From: Agarivorans sp. Toyoura001 | GTDB lineage: Bacteria > Pseudomonadota > Gammaproteobacteria > Enterobacterales > Celerinatantimonadaceae | Assembly (NCBI RefSeq): GCF_005405585.1 | Contig: NZ_BJEQ01000008.1 | Location: forward strand, 1-64,000 | DNA: 64,000 nucleotides | Direction: 5' to 3' | Shown here: positions 47,632 through 57,489 of the stretch, in pieces | Layout: every line of letters begins with the position of its first letter | Position numbering within the stretch: the first letter of the stretch is position 1 | Program-made: the position numbers and the translations under genes | The notes under the pieces: generated by a model | Seen by the model: the letters and a program-made list of their open reading frames with translations, nothing else | Databases searched by the model: none | Told to the model about the DNA's origin: nothing

Positions 47632-49293
47632 TTACGTATTCCAAGATCCCATTTCAAACATTACTTTGGTATCTGATTCACGATGAATAAGTTCAGCATA
47701 ATGCTGTTCAATTTGGCTACGTCTAATTTTTAAGGTGGGAGTGAGCAAGGCGTTATCGACATTCCAATCTTCTTCCACCACCATAACGTGCGACAGCTTA
47801 GCATGGCTTTCGAGGTGTTCGTTGACCTTATTTAAGGTTCGGTTAAGGCTAGCTTCAATTTGTGCCTGTGAGTGCTGCTTCATTTCTGCAGCTAACACCA
47901 CTAGAGCACAAGGTTGAGTCATTGCGCTACCCACCACGCACACTTGTTCCACCATGGAATTTTCCGACACGCTCTGTTCAATAGGAACAGGGGCAACGTA
48001 TTTTCCTTTCGCAGTTTTAAAACTTTCTTTTAAACGACCAATAATTTTTACATAGCCATCGTCATCTAGCGTGCCTTTGTCACCGGTATGCAGCCAGCCA
48101 TCAACAATTGATTCTTCGGTAAGATCGGCGTGTTTATAATACCCCTGCATCATGCCATTGCCTCTGGCGAGGATCTCTCCCTGCTCAGATATTTTAATCT
48201 CTACGCCCGGCCCAGCTTTGCCAATGGTGCCTATTTTATCGCTGCGGAACGGTACATTAAGCGTGCCGTAAGCCAGGTTCTCTGTCATCCCCCAAGCTTC
48301 AGAAATATTCAAACCAATCGACTGATACCAACGCAGCAACGAAGGGGCTACAGGGGCACTGCCACAGCCTAAAATCCGCGCTTTGTTTAACCCCAAGGCT
48401 TTTTTAATTTTGCGTTTAATCAAGCCTGATACTAAAGGAATAGCCAGCAGTAACTTAAGTTTCTTAGGTGGCAGTTTTTCAAATACCCCTTGCTGAAAGC
48501 GAGCCCACAAGCGCGGCACCGAAATAAACAAAGTAGGTTGCACACTGCGCAAGTTATCAGGAAAGGTGTCTAAAGACTCTACAAAAGACACGCTAAACTG
48601 GCCGTTAAAGAGGCTAGTGCCTTGAATGTACACACGTTCAGTAATATGCGCCAAAGGCAGGTAAGACATCACTCGGTCTTCGCTAGAAGCTTCTAATACC
48701 TCAATCAGTTGTTCACTGGCGAAACGGTAAGCAGCAAAGCTGATTTCAGCGCCTTTGGGGTCACCCGTACTGCCCGAGGTGTAGATGATGGTCATAATGT
48801 CATCTTTATCCCACAGGTGATTTTTTTCTATCACTGGCAGATCATTTAACCAATCTTGCCACTGAATATGGCAAGGCATGGTGGGGTAAGGCATCGCCAC
48901 GGTTTTTAAACCAATCGGCACTGCAGAGGCTTGTTTACCCCACTCATCTAACTTACCCACAAACAGCAATTTTGCTTCACTGTGTTTAAGTACAAAGGAA
49001 ATGGTATCGACACTGGCGGTAGAATAAATAGGGATACTGATGCAGCCAGCCATGATAATAGCCAGATCAGCAATAAACCACTCAGCACTATTTTTAGCCA
49101 GAATGGCGACCTTGTCACCGGGCTCTAAGCCCTCAGAAACAAGGCCTTGAGCAATTTGCCCAGCTTCTCGGGCCACCATAGCCCACGTTTTCTCATGATA
49201 TACGCCATCAATAGGCTGACGGAGGTAGACGCGCTGTGGATCCTGCTTTTGCCAATGCATCATTGCATCAACGGGGGTGACAAAATTTGTCAT
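47632..49293 (-). CDS. AMP-binding long-chain acyl-CoA ligase type
   Basis: 553 residues. The adenylate-forming motifs are present: P-loop IIYTSGSTGDPKGAE (about 168-182), ISEAWGMTEN (about 333-342) and the hinge GWLHTGDKGTLDDDGYVKI with GRLKESFKTAKGKYVAP. It belongs to the FAA1-like/long-chain acyl-CoA synthetase group with a substantial C-terminal domain. It activates a fatty acid to acyl-CoA; chain length is not predictable. It lies between dsbA and the CYTH gene on the same strand. Confidence 0.92.
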   Translation of the reverse strand: MTNFVTPVDAMMHWQKQDPQRVYLRQPIDGVYHEKTWAMVAREAGQIAQGLVSEGLEPGDKVAILAKNSAEWFIADLAIIMAGCISIPIYSTASVDTISFVLKHSEAKLLFVGKLDEWGKQASAVPIGLKTVAMPYPTMPCHIQWQDWLNDLPVIEKNHLWDKDDIMTIIYTSGSTGDPKGAEISFAAYRFASEQLIEVLEASSEDRVMSYLPLAHITERVYIQGTSLFNGQFSVSFVESLDTFPDNLRSVQPTLFISVPRLWARFQQGVFEKLPPKKLKLLLAIPLVSGLIKRKIKKALGLNKARILGCGSAPVAPSLLRWYQSIGLNISEAWGMTENLAYGTLNVPFRSDKIGTIGKAGPGVEIKISEQGEILARGNGMMQGYYKHADLTEESIVDGWLHTGDKGTLDDDGYVKIIGRLKESFKTAKGKYVAPVPIEQSVSENSMVEQVCVVGSAMTQPCALVVLAAEMKQHSQAQIEASLNRTLNKVNEHLESHAKLSHVMVVEEDWNVDNALLTPTLKIRRSQIEQHYAELIHRESDTKVMFEMGSWNT

Positions 49294-49403
49294 TCACAAC
49301 CTCGTTACAAGTTATTCACCTTTTATATCAATCCTATACGGCTAGCGGCAGGATGCCAGCATAATTCGAAAATATGCGAGAGTAATGTGAACAAACACTC
49401 TGT

Positions 49404-49877
49404 TTAAGGCCAATTTTTGAAAGGGTTTTGGCTTAATTGAGAGTTGTAGTATTGAGTTTGTCCCGTCACCTCTTGGCCAAGCCAACTGGGCTTTTCAAAG
49501 CATTCTTGCTCACTCCCGAGCTCTACTTCAGCTACCACTAAACCGTGGTTATCGCCAGCAAATACATCCACTTCAAAAATGTGCTGAGCCACGGTGACTA
49601 AGTAGCGCACCTTATCAATGGCGCCCGGCTCGCACAGCGTTAATAGTTGCTCGGCTTCAGCCAGTGGAATCTCTTTTTCCCACTCGTAACGGCTTAAACC
49701 CGATTCATTGCTGGCACCTTTTATAGTGAGAAAACCTTGCTGGCCGCGAATACGTACCCGCACGGTACGCTGTTTATTGCTATTTAAGTAAGCTTGTACA
49801 ATGCGAGTATGTGAGCTGGCTTGAGCAATAAAATCATCACTATTTACCAGAAACTTTCTTTCAATTTCAACACTCAT
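49404..49877 (-). CDS. CYTH domain protein
   Basis: 157 residues. It starts with the CYTH signature MSVEIERKFLV (ExExK) and has RVRIRGQQGFLTIKG and a late VAEVELGSE. The CYTH tunnel binds triphosphates with divalent metal; small stand-alone bacterial members are inorganic triphosphatases. It begins 8 bp after srkA on the same strand, so it is probably co-transcribed with it. Confidence 0.92.
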   Translation of the reverse strand: MSVEIERKFLVNSDDFIAQASSHTRIVQAYLNSNKQRTVRVRIRGQQGFLTIKGASNESGLSRYEWEKEIPLAEAEQLLTLCEPGAIDKVRYLVTVAQHIFEVDVFAGDNHGLVVAEVELGSEQECFEKPSWLGQEVTGQTQYYNSQLSQNPFKNWP

Positions 49878-49885
49878 AAGCGCTC

Positions 49886-50857
49886 CTAGTAAGCGGGTGT
49901 TAAAGATAAAGGCGGTTGCTGCAAAGCGGATAACTGCTCTTTAAGTGCCAGTATCTGGTCTTCCCAGTAACGTTGCGAGTTAAACCAAGGAAATGCGCGC
50001 TGAAAAGCGGCATCTTGCCAGCGACGCGCCAACCAGCCCATATAGTGAATCATGCGCATAGCGCGCAGCGGTTCAATAAGGCTTAACTGGCTCATATCAA
50101 ACTCACAAAAAGCTTCGTAGCCCTCTAGCAAAACTTCTAGCTGTAAACGGCGCTCGTTATCATCACCTGCTAGCATCATCCATAAATCTTGAACCGCTGG
50201 GCCATTACGGGCGTCATCCAAATCCACTAGCATCGGGCCATCTCGCCACAAAATATTGCTGGGGTGGCAGTCACCATGCAGGCGAATAATCGATTTAGGT
50301 TGGTAAGCTGCTTTGGCGGCCTCGGCCACTTGCTCGGCAATGGTAAAAAACGGCAGGGTTAAACCTTCAGGCAGCCAATCCCGCAAAAACTCTAGCGGTT
50401 GGTCGAGCATTTCTTCGGTATTAATTGATAAACGGTGCTCAAATAAAGTTGTACCTACCTTTTGGTGCATCCGCCCTAGGTATTGGCCAACTCGCTCAAT
50501 TTGGTCAAGATTATCTACCTCAAAGCCGCGCCCACCAACACTAGGGAAAATAGTAAATAACCACCCTTGGTATTCAAACAAGGTGCGGCCATCAACCACC
50601 AGCGGTGCAACAATGGGCACATCCACTTCAGCCATTGATAAGCTAAATTGGTGCTCTTCAATAATTTGCGCTTTGCTCCAGCGTTCCGGGCGGTAAAACT
50701 TCACCACATAACGCAGATCATCTTCCGCTTTAAACTGATAAACCCGGTTTTCGTAAGAGTTTAAGGCAAGTAAACCGCTGCTGGGGTAGATCCCCTGAGA
50801 TTCAATAGCATCGAGGATTAAATCGGGATGCAGTTCAGCAAATAGAAAGGCGCTCAT
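49886..50857 (-). CDS. srkA: Stress response Ser/Thr kinase SrkA
   Basis: 323 residues. It has the atypical-kinase pattern VKFYRPERWSKAQIIEEHQF (about 49-68), catalytic HGDCHPSNILWRDG (about 194-207) and the magnesium loop LVDLDDARNGP. E. coli SrkA (YihE/RdoA) counters the MazF/oxidative death pathway. It is followed by the CYTH gene; a DUF2971 gene separates it from yihD, its usual partner. Confidence 0.94.
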   Translation of the reverse strand: MSAFLFAELHPDLILDAIESQGIYPSSGLLALNSYENRVYQFKAEDDLRYVVKFYRPERWSKAQIIEEHQFSLSMAEVDVPIVAPLVVDGRTLFEYQGWLFTIFPSVGGRGFEVDNLDQIERVGQYLGRMHQKVGTTLFEHRLSINTEEMLDQPLEFLRDWLPEGLTLPFFTIAEQVAEAAKAAYQPKSIIRLHGDCHPSNILWRDGPMLVDLDDARNGPAVQDLWMMLAGDDNERRLQLEVLLEGYEAFCEFDMSQLSLIEPLRAMRMIHYMGWLARRWQDAAFQRAFPWFNSQRYWEDQILALKEQLSALQQPPLSLTPAY

Positions 50858-50943
50858 GGCTCGGCAGTGTTACAAGAGGTTATCGGCGCAGTGTAGCAGT
50901 AAAACAATCAAGCTCGCAGCACAAAATTCCGACAAAGAACAGC

Positions 50944-51828
50944 TTATTCCTCATATGGCTTAATCCACCAATCACTAGAGTCATCTATTTTTCGTCTTAA
51001 CAGTTGAGGGTGATTTTGATCTTTAATTATCTGATATATAGGAATAGTTTTTTTGAAACTAAAAGCAACGATATTGTGAATCGCTCTTTTTATTGGCTCA
51101 CTAGTTTTCAAGCCGAAAGTAATGCTGGTAAGAAACTCATCCGTAAATCCTTGCATCGAGTTTCCTCTCCCTCTAATTATTCTCCACTCCTTTTCATAAG
51201 CCCAATCGGAAGTTTTTACAGACAACATATTAAATAAAACATTTTGCTGTATTTCAGGAGTGCCACCTAAACCACACATAGCATAAAGCTCATAAGCATT
51301 GTTCTTAATACTTTCGGCTTCAAAGTATCCTACTTTTCTAATGCTTGTTGATAGATCTTCATATAAACCAGTGCGTGAAAAAAGCTCTTCTAGAGGGATA
51401 TCAACTAAATTCATCGGTCTTACACCAAAACACACTCCCTTGTGTTCATTGGAGTAATGCGCCCACATTCTCATATCATCTGAAACTTCAGATAAAGATA
51501 AAACCCCCATTTCAGTCCTTGCTACATGGAGGGTTGATACAAAATCTCTTACCTCTTTCTGCAATTTACACGATGGTTCATCACCTTCAAAAAGCTTATC
51601 AAACTGGCCTTTACTCAATGTCATAGCCAAGTTTTTATTTCGTTCTAAATATCCTTGATACTGTTTCCATATAGAATCCTTGTTTACTTTTTTATCTTCA
51701 AATTTGATCAAAGAATCAAAAGGATCATTAAGTTTTTTAGGTGAGGAAAACCAAATACCTCGGTTAAGGATTGTGAGGATAGTATTAAGATTATCTTCGC
51801 GATATTTAAATAACTCTGGTGGAGGCAC
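50944..51828 (-). CDS. DUF2971 family protein
   Basis: 294 residues. It opens LFKYREDNLNTILTILNRG and WFSSPKKLNDPFDSLIKF, then MRMWAHYSNEHKGVCFGV and YEKEWRIIRG, the DUF2971 arrangement. These cytoplasmic proteins are of unknown activity and often occur in accessory islands, including near defence genes. The codon use and base composition look more AT-rich than the flanking srkA and MAPEG genes. It lies alone between housekeeping genes that keep their normal order on both sides, so it appears inserted. Confidence 0.85.
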   Translation of the reverse strand: MPPPELFKYREDNLNTILTILNRGIWFSSPKKLNDPFDSLIKFEDKKVNKDSIWKQYQGYLERNKNLAMTLSKGQFDKLFEGDEPSCKLQKEVRDFVSTLHVARTEMGVLSLSEVSDDMRMWAHYSNEHKGVCFGVRPMNLVDIPLEELFSRTGLYEDLSTSIRKVGYFEAESIKNNAYELYAMCGLGGTPEIQQNVLFNMLSVKTSDWAYEKEWRIIRGRGNSMQGFTDEFLTSITFGLKTSEPIKRAIHNIVAFSFKKTIPIYQIIKDQNHPQLLRRKIDDSSDWWIKPYEE

Positions 51829-51853
51829 AAGGACCCTTACTTAGTTTTAGAAT

Positions 51854-52252
51854 TTATATTGTTAGCGTAAATGCTTGAACCACGATGTAAATACAACTTG
51901 CCCACGCTACCGCCATCACTAGCGAGCGTAATGTGGCTAAGCCGTAAACATATACCACCGGATGCACTAAGCGAGTGGCTAGAAACAACAACGCGGGGAT
52001 TTGAATAAGCTGAAAATCGAGGCCAGCGAGTTGGGCAATCAGTAAGCTACCGGCAAAGAGGATAATAGCCTCCCAGGCATTTTGCTGGGCGGCATAAATC
52101 CGTTGACCAAAACTGTTTAACTGGGCGGCTTGTTGGCGCGGATTAAGATTATCAACCCGCCCCAATTGACGTTTTCGTACCACCGAGCCACATGCTGCCA
52201 ATAGATAAGGCAGCACCAGCAAGGTGGCAAAACAAGCCAATACCAATCGCAT
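51854..52252 (-). CDS. MAPEG family membrane protein
   Basis: 132 residues with about four hydrophobic helices. RQQAAQLNSFGQRIYAAQQN (about 39-58), then AWEAIILFAGSLLIAQLAG and ATRLVHPVVYVYGLATLRSL, the MAPEG pattern (membrane proteins in eicosanoid and glutathione metabolism). Bacterial members are mostly uncharacterised. It starts 5 bp after the ccoG stop on the same strand, so it probably shares its transcript. Confidence 0.88.
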   Translation of the reverse strand: MRLVLACFATLLVLPYLLAACGSVVRKRQLGRVDNLNPRQQAAQLNSFGQRIYAAQQNAWEAIILFAGSLLIAQLAGLDFQLIQIPALLFLATRLVHPVVYVYGLATLRSLVMAVAWASCIYIVVQAFTLTI

Positions 52253-52257
52253 ACTGC

Positions 52258-53667
52258 TTAGCCACCACTAATAAAGCGGCTAGCTTGAATAAACTGGTCG
52301 TCACCGCTTTCTAGTACAAACTCAATATCAACAATCGAGCGTTTAAACAGGTAAGGGTCACTGGCTAGGGTAATAGGCACACTAAACACCTCACCACCTG
52401 GCACCGTAACAATTTGCTGGCCAATCCACTCTACCTCTTCAAAACCACGCACATTTAAATGAAATTCACGAGCATTAGAAGATTTATTAATCACTTTCAG
52501 GGTGTAAGAGTTTTCCACTAAGCCTTCGGAGTTTTCGGTATACAAAGCGCCCCGGTCACGCAATACATCTAACTGCATTGGTTTAACACTAAACAGGGTA
52601 AAGACGAAGGCCACTAACATTAGGGTGAGTACAACACCGTAACCAATCAGCTTGGGTCGCAAAATATCAGTTTTTTGCCCAGCCAAATTATGCTCGGTGG
52701 TATAACGAATCAGCCCTTTTGGATAATTCATCTTCTCCATCGTTTGGTCACAAGCATCAATACAAGCACCACAGTTAATACACTCGTACTGCAAACCTTC
52801 GCGAATATCGATACCCGCAGGGCACACCTGCACACACAAATCACAATCAACACAGTCACCTAAACCCAAGGCTTTAGGGTCGGCACTTCGCTTACGCGGG
52901 CCGCGGCTCTCTCCGCGCTCGGTGTCGTAAGCCACAATAAAGGTGTCTTTATCAAACATCGCAGACTGGAAGCGCGCATAGGGGCACATGTGAGTACACA
53001 CAATGGTACGCATCCAACCGGCATTTGCGTATGTAGCCACGGTGAAGAAAATCACTGAGAAGTTAACGGCACTGCTGGCATTAAGCGTGAAGAAATCCCT
53101 CCACAACTCAGTAACAGGCACAAAGTAGGCAGCAAACGACAAGGCGGTAAATACCGACACACCTATCCACGCGGTATGTTTGGCGGTTTTTCGCCATATT
53201 TTATTGAAGTTCCAACTGGACTGATCGAGCCGCTTCCGTTTGTTGGCACTCCCCTCTATTTTTTCTTCAAACCAAATAAAAATAAAGGTCCACACCGTTT
53301 GTGGACACAAATAACCACACCACACACGGCCTAAAAAGGTGGTAATAAAAAACAAGGCAAAGGCGGCAATAATGAAAAACCACGCCAACAAGAGTAAGTC
53401 TTGCGGCCACAAGGTTAAGCTAAAGAAGTGATATTGGCGCGCACCCATATCCAACAAAATAGCTTGGCGATCCCCGTAAGGAATAAACGGTACAATCACA
53501 AAGGCGGCGATAAACACCCAGCCCATGTATTTACGCAAACGCTGAAATACGCCTTTTTGCTCGCGCACATAAATTTGTTCTTGGGGATTATATCGATCAA
53601 CCGGCGCGCGCTTTTTAGCGGCTTTGGGTTTTGGGCTCACATCTTTTACAGGAATTCGTTCACTCAT
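52258..53667 (-). CDS. ccoG: Cytochrome c oxidase accessory protein CcoG (RdxA/FixG)
   Basis: 469 residues from the ATG at 53667; a GTG directly upstream is too close to the AAGGA site. Membrane helices at about 40-60, 85-110, 160-180, 195-215 and 340-360; ferredoxin-type clusters CVDCDLCVQVCP and CINCGACIDACD (about 260-300); and a C-terminal Ig-like FixG domain. It supports copper delivery to cbb3 oxidase. The cco structural genes are not in the window. Confidence 0.95.
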   Translation of the reverse strand: MSERIPVKDVSPKPKAAKKRAPVDRYNPQEQIYVREQKGVFQRLRKYMGWVFIAAFVIVPFIPYGDRQAILLDMGARQYHFFSLTLWPQDLLLLAWFFIIAAFALFFITTFLGRVWCGYLCPQTVWTFIFIWFEEKIEGSANKRKRLDQSSWNFNKIWRKTAKHTAWIGVSVFTALSFAAYFVPVTELWRDFFTLNASSAVNFSVIFFTVATYANAGWMRTIVCTHMCPYARFQSAMFDKDTFIVAYDTERGESRGPRKRSADPKALGLGDCVDCDLCVQVCPAGIDIREGLQYECINCGACIDACDQTMEKMNYPKGLIRYTTEHNLAGQKTDILRPKLIGYGVVLTLMLVAFVFTLFSVKPMQLDVLRDRGALYTENSEGLVENSYTLKVINKSSNAREFHLNVRGFEEVEWIGQQIVTVPGGEVFSVPITLASDPYLFKRSIVDIEFVLESGDDQFIQASRFISGG

Positions 53668-53757
53668 CACTCAATCCTTTTGAGGGAGGCACTGGTGGAA
53701 CTGATGCCTTTGCTTAAGCAAAAACGGGCAATTGAGAAACAATTGCCGCTTAAGACA

Positions 53758-54030
53758 TTACACTTTTACGCCGCGTGCTTTAAGTAAAGCAGTTTTAAAA
53801 TCATCTTCACAATCTTTAGCGATGCCAGGAATCATGTCCTCTTTACCAATGGTTAGCATTTTTAATTGGTAAATCAGCACGTCGTCGGTAAGTTCACTCA
53901 TTGGTTTGTCAAAACCTGCTTGGTCGGCGATTTGAGTGATAATTTCCACTAAGTTTAACTCCGGTTGTTGTTTCCAAACCGGCGTGAGTAAATCGATTAA
54001 TTCTTCAATACGATGTAACTGCATACTCAT
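53758..54030 (-). CDS. yihD: YihD family protein
   Basis: 90 residues, matching E. coli YihD (DUF1040) end to end: IEELIDLLTPVWKQQPELNL, LTDDVLIYQLKML and the highly conserved DDFKTALLKARGV at the C-terminus. Function unknown. In E. coli it precedes srkA; here ccoG, MAPEG and DUF2971 genes lie between. It overlaps the upstream diguanylate cyclase stop by one base. Confidence 0.94.
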   Translation of the reverse strand: MSMQLHRIEELIDLLTPVWKQQPELNLVEIITQIADQAGFDKPMSELTDDVLIYQLKMLTIGKEDMIPGIAKDCEDDFKTALLKARGVKV

Positions 54031-55262
54031 TATACTTCTCCACGGGCGGCCACTACAGCTTGGTTTCTGCCTAGCTGCTTGGCTCTATATAGGGCCTTGT
54101 CGGCCTTGTCTACGATCTCTTTGGTACTTTGCTGGGCTACCGGAATTAAGCACGACACACCAATACTCACGGTAACATAGCTGGCTGCGGCCGAATATTC
54201 GTGGCGTAGCTGCGCCTCGGCCAATAGTGTTCTTACTCTTGCGGCAACTTGCAATGCACCTTTGGTATCGGTGTTGGGCAATACCATTACAAATTCTTCG
54301 CCACCATAACGCGCCACGATGTCATCTTCACGCTGCAGCGCTTCGGTGAACAAGTTGGCCACCATAGTTAAGCATTGGTCGCCAGCAACGTGCCCGTAAT
54401 GATCGTTATAAGGCTTAAAGAAATCAACATCGATCAGCAATAAACTCAAAGAAGTATTGGCTCGGCTACTTAAACGCCAGTGCAACGATAAGGTTTGCTC
54501 GAACACCGCACGATTATACAAACCGGTTAGCGAATCGCGCTCACTTTGGCGGCGCATAATAGCGTGGCTGTCTTCCAGCTCTAAGGCTTTAACGCGGTTA
54601 AGCGCCCCTTCGGAAAAGTTGTCTTTAACTAAGGTTTCAGCGCGGCGCAATACAATGTTGAGCTGCGCCCAGCACACCAGCAGCACTAAAAAAGCCACCA
54701 GTTCAGTTTTTTCGCCGCCAACCACACTCACTAGCAAGGCCAATAAAATGGGGATGCTAAAACCATTAAAGCTACGAATACTCAGTAAATTTGGCACCAC
54801 CACTAAAGATAATAGGGCGCCCACCAGCACTACTAATAATAGCCGTTCCGCACCTGCCAACTCTGGCATAAACAATAAAATGCCCACTCCCCACAATACT
54901 CCGCTACTGGTAGCGAGGCTAAAATAGCGGGTTAACTGGGAAGACGGTTGAGCATCAGAGGAAAAGTCTGTTTGATAACGGGCAAAAAAGTAAAATGCCG
55001 CCGACAGTACCAGCATAAACACTAACCACAACATATGAGAATTAGACTGATAATGTGGCGTAAACAAACCCCACCAAATCAGGCTATACACTGCGGTCAT
55101 TATTGCCACCAGCCGCCCATTGTTGAGCAAATAGCGAGCGTTTTCAGTGTTTACTTGTAGCTGCACATTGCGCAAAAACAGACCCCTTACAAGGAGTGGC
55201 GAATAATTTGTGTGCATTGTAGCAATAACTAGAACAACGAGAACAGAAAAACCCTCGCTCAC
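54030..55262 (-). CDS. Membrane diguanylate cyclase with GGEEF
   Basis: 410 residues. The first 200 residues carry about six hydrophobic helices (45-66, 74-92, 109-130, 135-155, 165-185 and 187-200), then a GGDEF domain at about 240-405 with LTGLYNRAVFEQ, IDVDFFKPYNDHYGHVAGDQ, the active site ARYGGEEFVMV, and ADKALYRAKQLGRN. It should make cyclic-di-GMP under control of a membrane sensor of unknown ligand. The start is uncertain: GTG at 55262 or ATG at 55217, neither with a good ribosome site. Confidence 0.88.
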   Translation of the reverse strand: MSEGFSVLVVLVIATMHTNYSPLLVRGLFLRNVQLQVNTENARYLLNNGRLVAIMTAVYSLIWWGLFTPHYQSNSHMLWLVFMLVLSAAFYFFARYQTDFSSDAQPSSQLTRYFSLATSSGVLWGVGILLFMPELAGAERLLLVVLVGALLSLVVVPNLLSIRSFNGFSIPILLALLVSVVGGEKTELVAFLVLLVCWAQLNIVLRRAETLVKDNFSEGALNRVKALELEDSHAIMRRQSERDSLTGLYNRAVFEQTLSLHWRLSSRANTSLSLLLIDVDFFKPYNDHYGHVAGDQCLTMVANLFTEALQREDDIVARYGGEEFVMVLPNTDTKGALQVAARVRTLLAEAQLRHEYSAAASYVTVSIGVSCLIPVAQQSTKEIVDKADKALYRAKQLGRNQAVVAARGEV

Positions 55263-55734
55263 ATCAGCTTAAAACACGAGGCGAGATCACAAAATTTTGA
55301 TGGTGATTTCAGTTAGCAATGACTTTAAGGCCTGGCTTGCTGGTTGTTCCGTAAATGTCTTTTTTATCAGAAGAAATAGCGCAAGCCCCACAACAAACAA
55401 CTAAAAGGGAATAGCCCTCAAAAACTCAGTCTCACACCTTTAGTTCTGCAAGTTAAAAGCAGCTAATTTAGGGTAGCTCCTTACATATGGGCATTGTTAA
55501 ATCTCCACAAGGCAACTTAATCAGCCAGCCGTTGCCTGCCAAAAACTGTTGTAGTTAGGCACATTCACCACAAATCCATTAAACTTAGCTAAAATAAATC
55601 GCAGGCTTGATAACAATATTGATCTGATTGCTTGCGTCCTTTTTCCCAGAAAGGGTAAAGTGCTACCCGCAAGTATATTGGTCAATAATCTTGCAACTCG
55701 GTCAACTAGGTAAAGCATCTAAGGAACAAGGTCA
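55263..55734. other. Intergenic region before pgi
   Basis: 472 bp between the divergent diguanylate cyclase and pgi. No gene or clear operator is seen. A short ORF on the minus strand (55521-55718) has no ribosome site or family features. The pgi promoter must lie in the right-hand part. Confidence 0.5.
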
Positions 55735-57387
55735 ATGCTGGACAATATTAATCCAACTACTACACAGGCTTGGAAAGCGTTACAAGCACATTTCGAAACA
55801 CAAAAAGAGGTTCAACTTAGCGAGCTATTCGCCGCTGATTCAGACCGCTTCAACCGTTTCTCTGTATCGTTTAACGAGCAAATCTTGCTAGATTACTCAA
55901 AAAACTTCATCACCGAAGACACCATGCAACAATTGTTTGCCCTAGCCAAAGAAACCAAGCTAGACAGCGCAATTAAAGCCATGTTCTCGGGCGAGAAAAT
56001 CAACCAAACTGAAGGTCGCGCCGTATTGCACACCGCACTACGTAACCGCAGCAATACCCCAGTAATGGTAGACGGCGAAGACGTAATGCCGGGTGTAAAC
56101 GCAGTGCTAGAGAAGATGAAAGGCTTCTGCGCAAAAATTCACTCTGGCGAGTGGAAAGGTTACACCGGTAAATCAATTACCAGCATTGTAAACATTGGTA
56201 TTGGTGGTTCTGATCTTGGCCCAGTAATGATTACCGAAGCGCTAGGTGCTTACAAACTTGAGCACATTACTACCCACTTTGTATCGAACGTAGACGGCAC
56301 TCACATTGCAGAAACACTTAAGCAAGTAGACCCAGAAACCACATTATTCTTGGTTGCCTCTAAAACCTTTACCACCCAAGAAACCATGACTAACGCACAC
56401 AGCGCACGTGATTGGTTCTTAGCAGCCGCCAGCGACGAAGCACATGTAGCGAAGCACTTCGCCGCGCTATCTACCAACGGTAAAGCCGTAGCAGAGTTCG
56501 GTATTGATACCGACAACATGTTTGAATTTTGGGATTGGGTAGGCGGTCGTTACTCTTCTTGGTCGGCAATTGGCCTTTCAGTAGCGCTAACCGTGGGTTT
56601 TGATAACTTCATTGAGTTGTTAGATGGCGCACACGCCATGGACAAGCACTTTGCAGAAACCGAACTAGAGCAAAACTTGCCAGTTATCTTGGCCTTGCTA
56701 GGTATTTGGTACAACAACTTCTACGGTGCAGAAAGCGTATCTATTTTACCTTACGACCAATACATGCACCGTTTTGCTGCTTACTTCCAGCAAGGCGACA
56801 TGGAGTCTAACGGTAAAAATGTAGACCGCAACGGCAACCCTGTAGACTACCAAACTGGCCCAATTATTTGGGGCGAACCAGGTACCAACGGACAGCACGC
56901 GTTCTACCAACTAATTCACCAAGGTACTAAACTGATCCCTTGTGACTTTATTGCACCAGCGCAAACCTACAACCCACTGTCTGATCACCACTCGAAGCTA
57001 ATGTCTAACTTCTTCGCCCAAACCGAAGCCTTAGCTTTTGGTAAGTCGCGTGAAACCGTAGAAGCAGAGTTAGTAGCTGCGGGTAAATCACCCGCCGAAG
57101 TAGCAGAGCTAGCACCATTTAAAGTATTCACCGGTAACAAACCAACCAACTCAATCTTGGTTAAGAAAATTACCCCGTACTCTTTAGGTGCCATGGTAGC
57201 GATGTACGAACACAAAATCTTTGTACAAGGCGTAATCTGGAACATCTTCAGCTTCGACCAATGGGGCGTAGAATTAGGTAAGCAGCTAGCTAACCAAATT
57301 TTACCAGAGCTAAAAGACGGCGAATCAGTAGATAGCCACGACAGCTCAACCAATGGTTTAATTAACGCCTTTAAAGCCTGGAAATAA
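55735..57387 (+). CDS. pgi: Glucose-6-phosphate isomerase
   Basis: 550 residues, full length. It interconverts glucose-6-phosphate and fructose-6-phosphate. Signatures: [18 protein letters not shown] (about 152-169), [13 protein letters not shown] (about 207-219), [13 protein letters not shown] (about 269-281), [13 protein letters not shown] (about 384-396) and [15 protein letters not shown] (about 505-519). A single-gene unit ended by a strong terminator. The hexose phosphates it handles also serve MtlD and GlmS. Confidence 0.98.
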   Translation: MLDNINPTTTQAWKALQAHFETQKEVQLSELFAADSDRFNRFSVSFNEQILLDYSKNFITEDTMQQLFALAKETKLDSAIKAMFSGEKINQTEGRAVLHTALRNRSNTPVMVDGEDVMPGVNAVLEKMKGFCAKIHSGEWKGYTGKSITSIVNIGIGGSDLGPVMITEALGAYKLEHITTHFVSNVDGTHIAETLKQVDPETTLFLVASKTFTTQETMTNAHSARDWFLAAASDEAHVAKHFAALSTNGKAVAEFGIDTDNMFEFWDWVGGRYSSWSAIGLSVALTVGFDNFIELLDGAHAMDKHFAETELEQNLPVILALLGIWYNNFYGAESVSILPYDQYMHRFAAYFQQGDMESNGKNVDRNGNPVDYQTGPIIWGEPGTNGQHAFYQLIHQGTKLIPCDFIAPAQTYNPLSDHHSKLMSNFFAQTEALAFGKSRETVEAELVAAGKSPAEVAELAPFKVFTGNKPTNSILVKKITPYSLGAMVAMYEHKIFVQGVIWNIFSFDQWGVELGKQLANQILPELKDGESVDSHDSSTNGLINAFKAWK

Positions 57388-57416
57388 ACCTCCGCTTTAA
57401 GTCACGCGTTAAATGC

Positions 57417-57444
57417 AAAAAGCTGGCCTAGGCCAGCTTTTTTT
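57417..57444 (+). terminator. pgi terminator
   Basis: AAAAAGCTGGCC-TA-GGCCAGCTTTTTTT, a perfect 12-bp stem-loop with a T tract, 29 bp after the pgi stop codon. The A tract makes it usable from the other side by the frameshifted gene. Confidence 0.95.
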
Positions 57445-57489
57445 GTTTCACGAACTTCTAAGCGAAAAAACCTCTAAGACCTTATCTTT

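Noticed and set aside
54457-54927. 156-residue plus-strand ORF within the second diguanylate cyclase
   Set aside because: Shadow frame; the minus-strand GGDEF gene explains the region.
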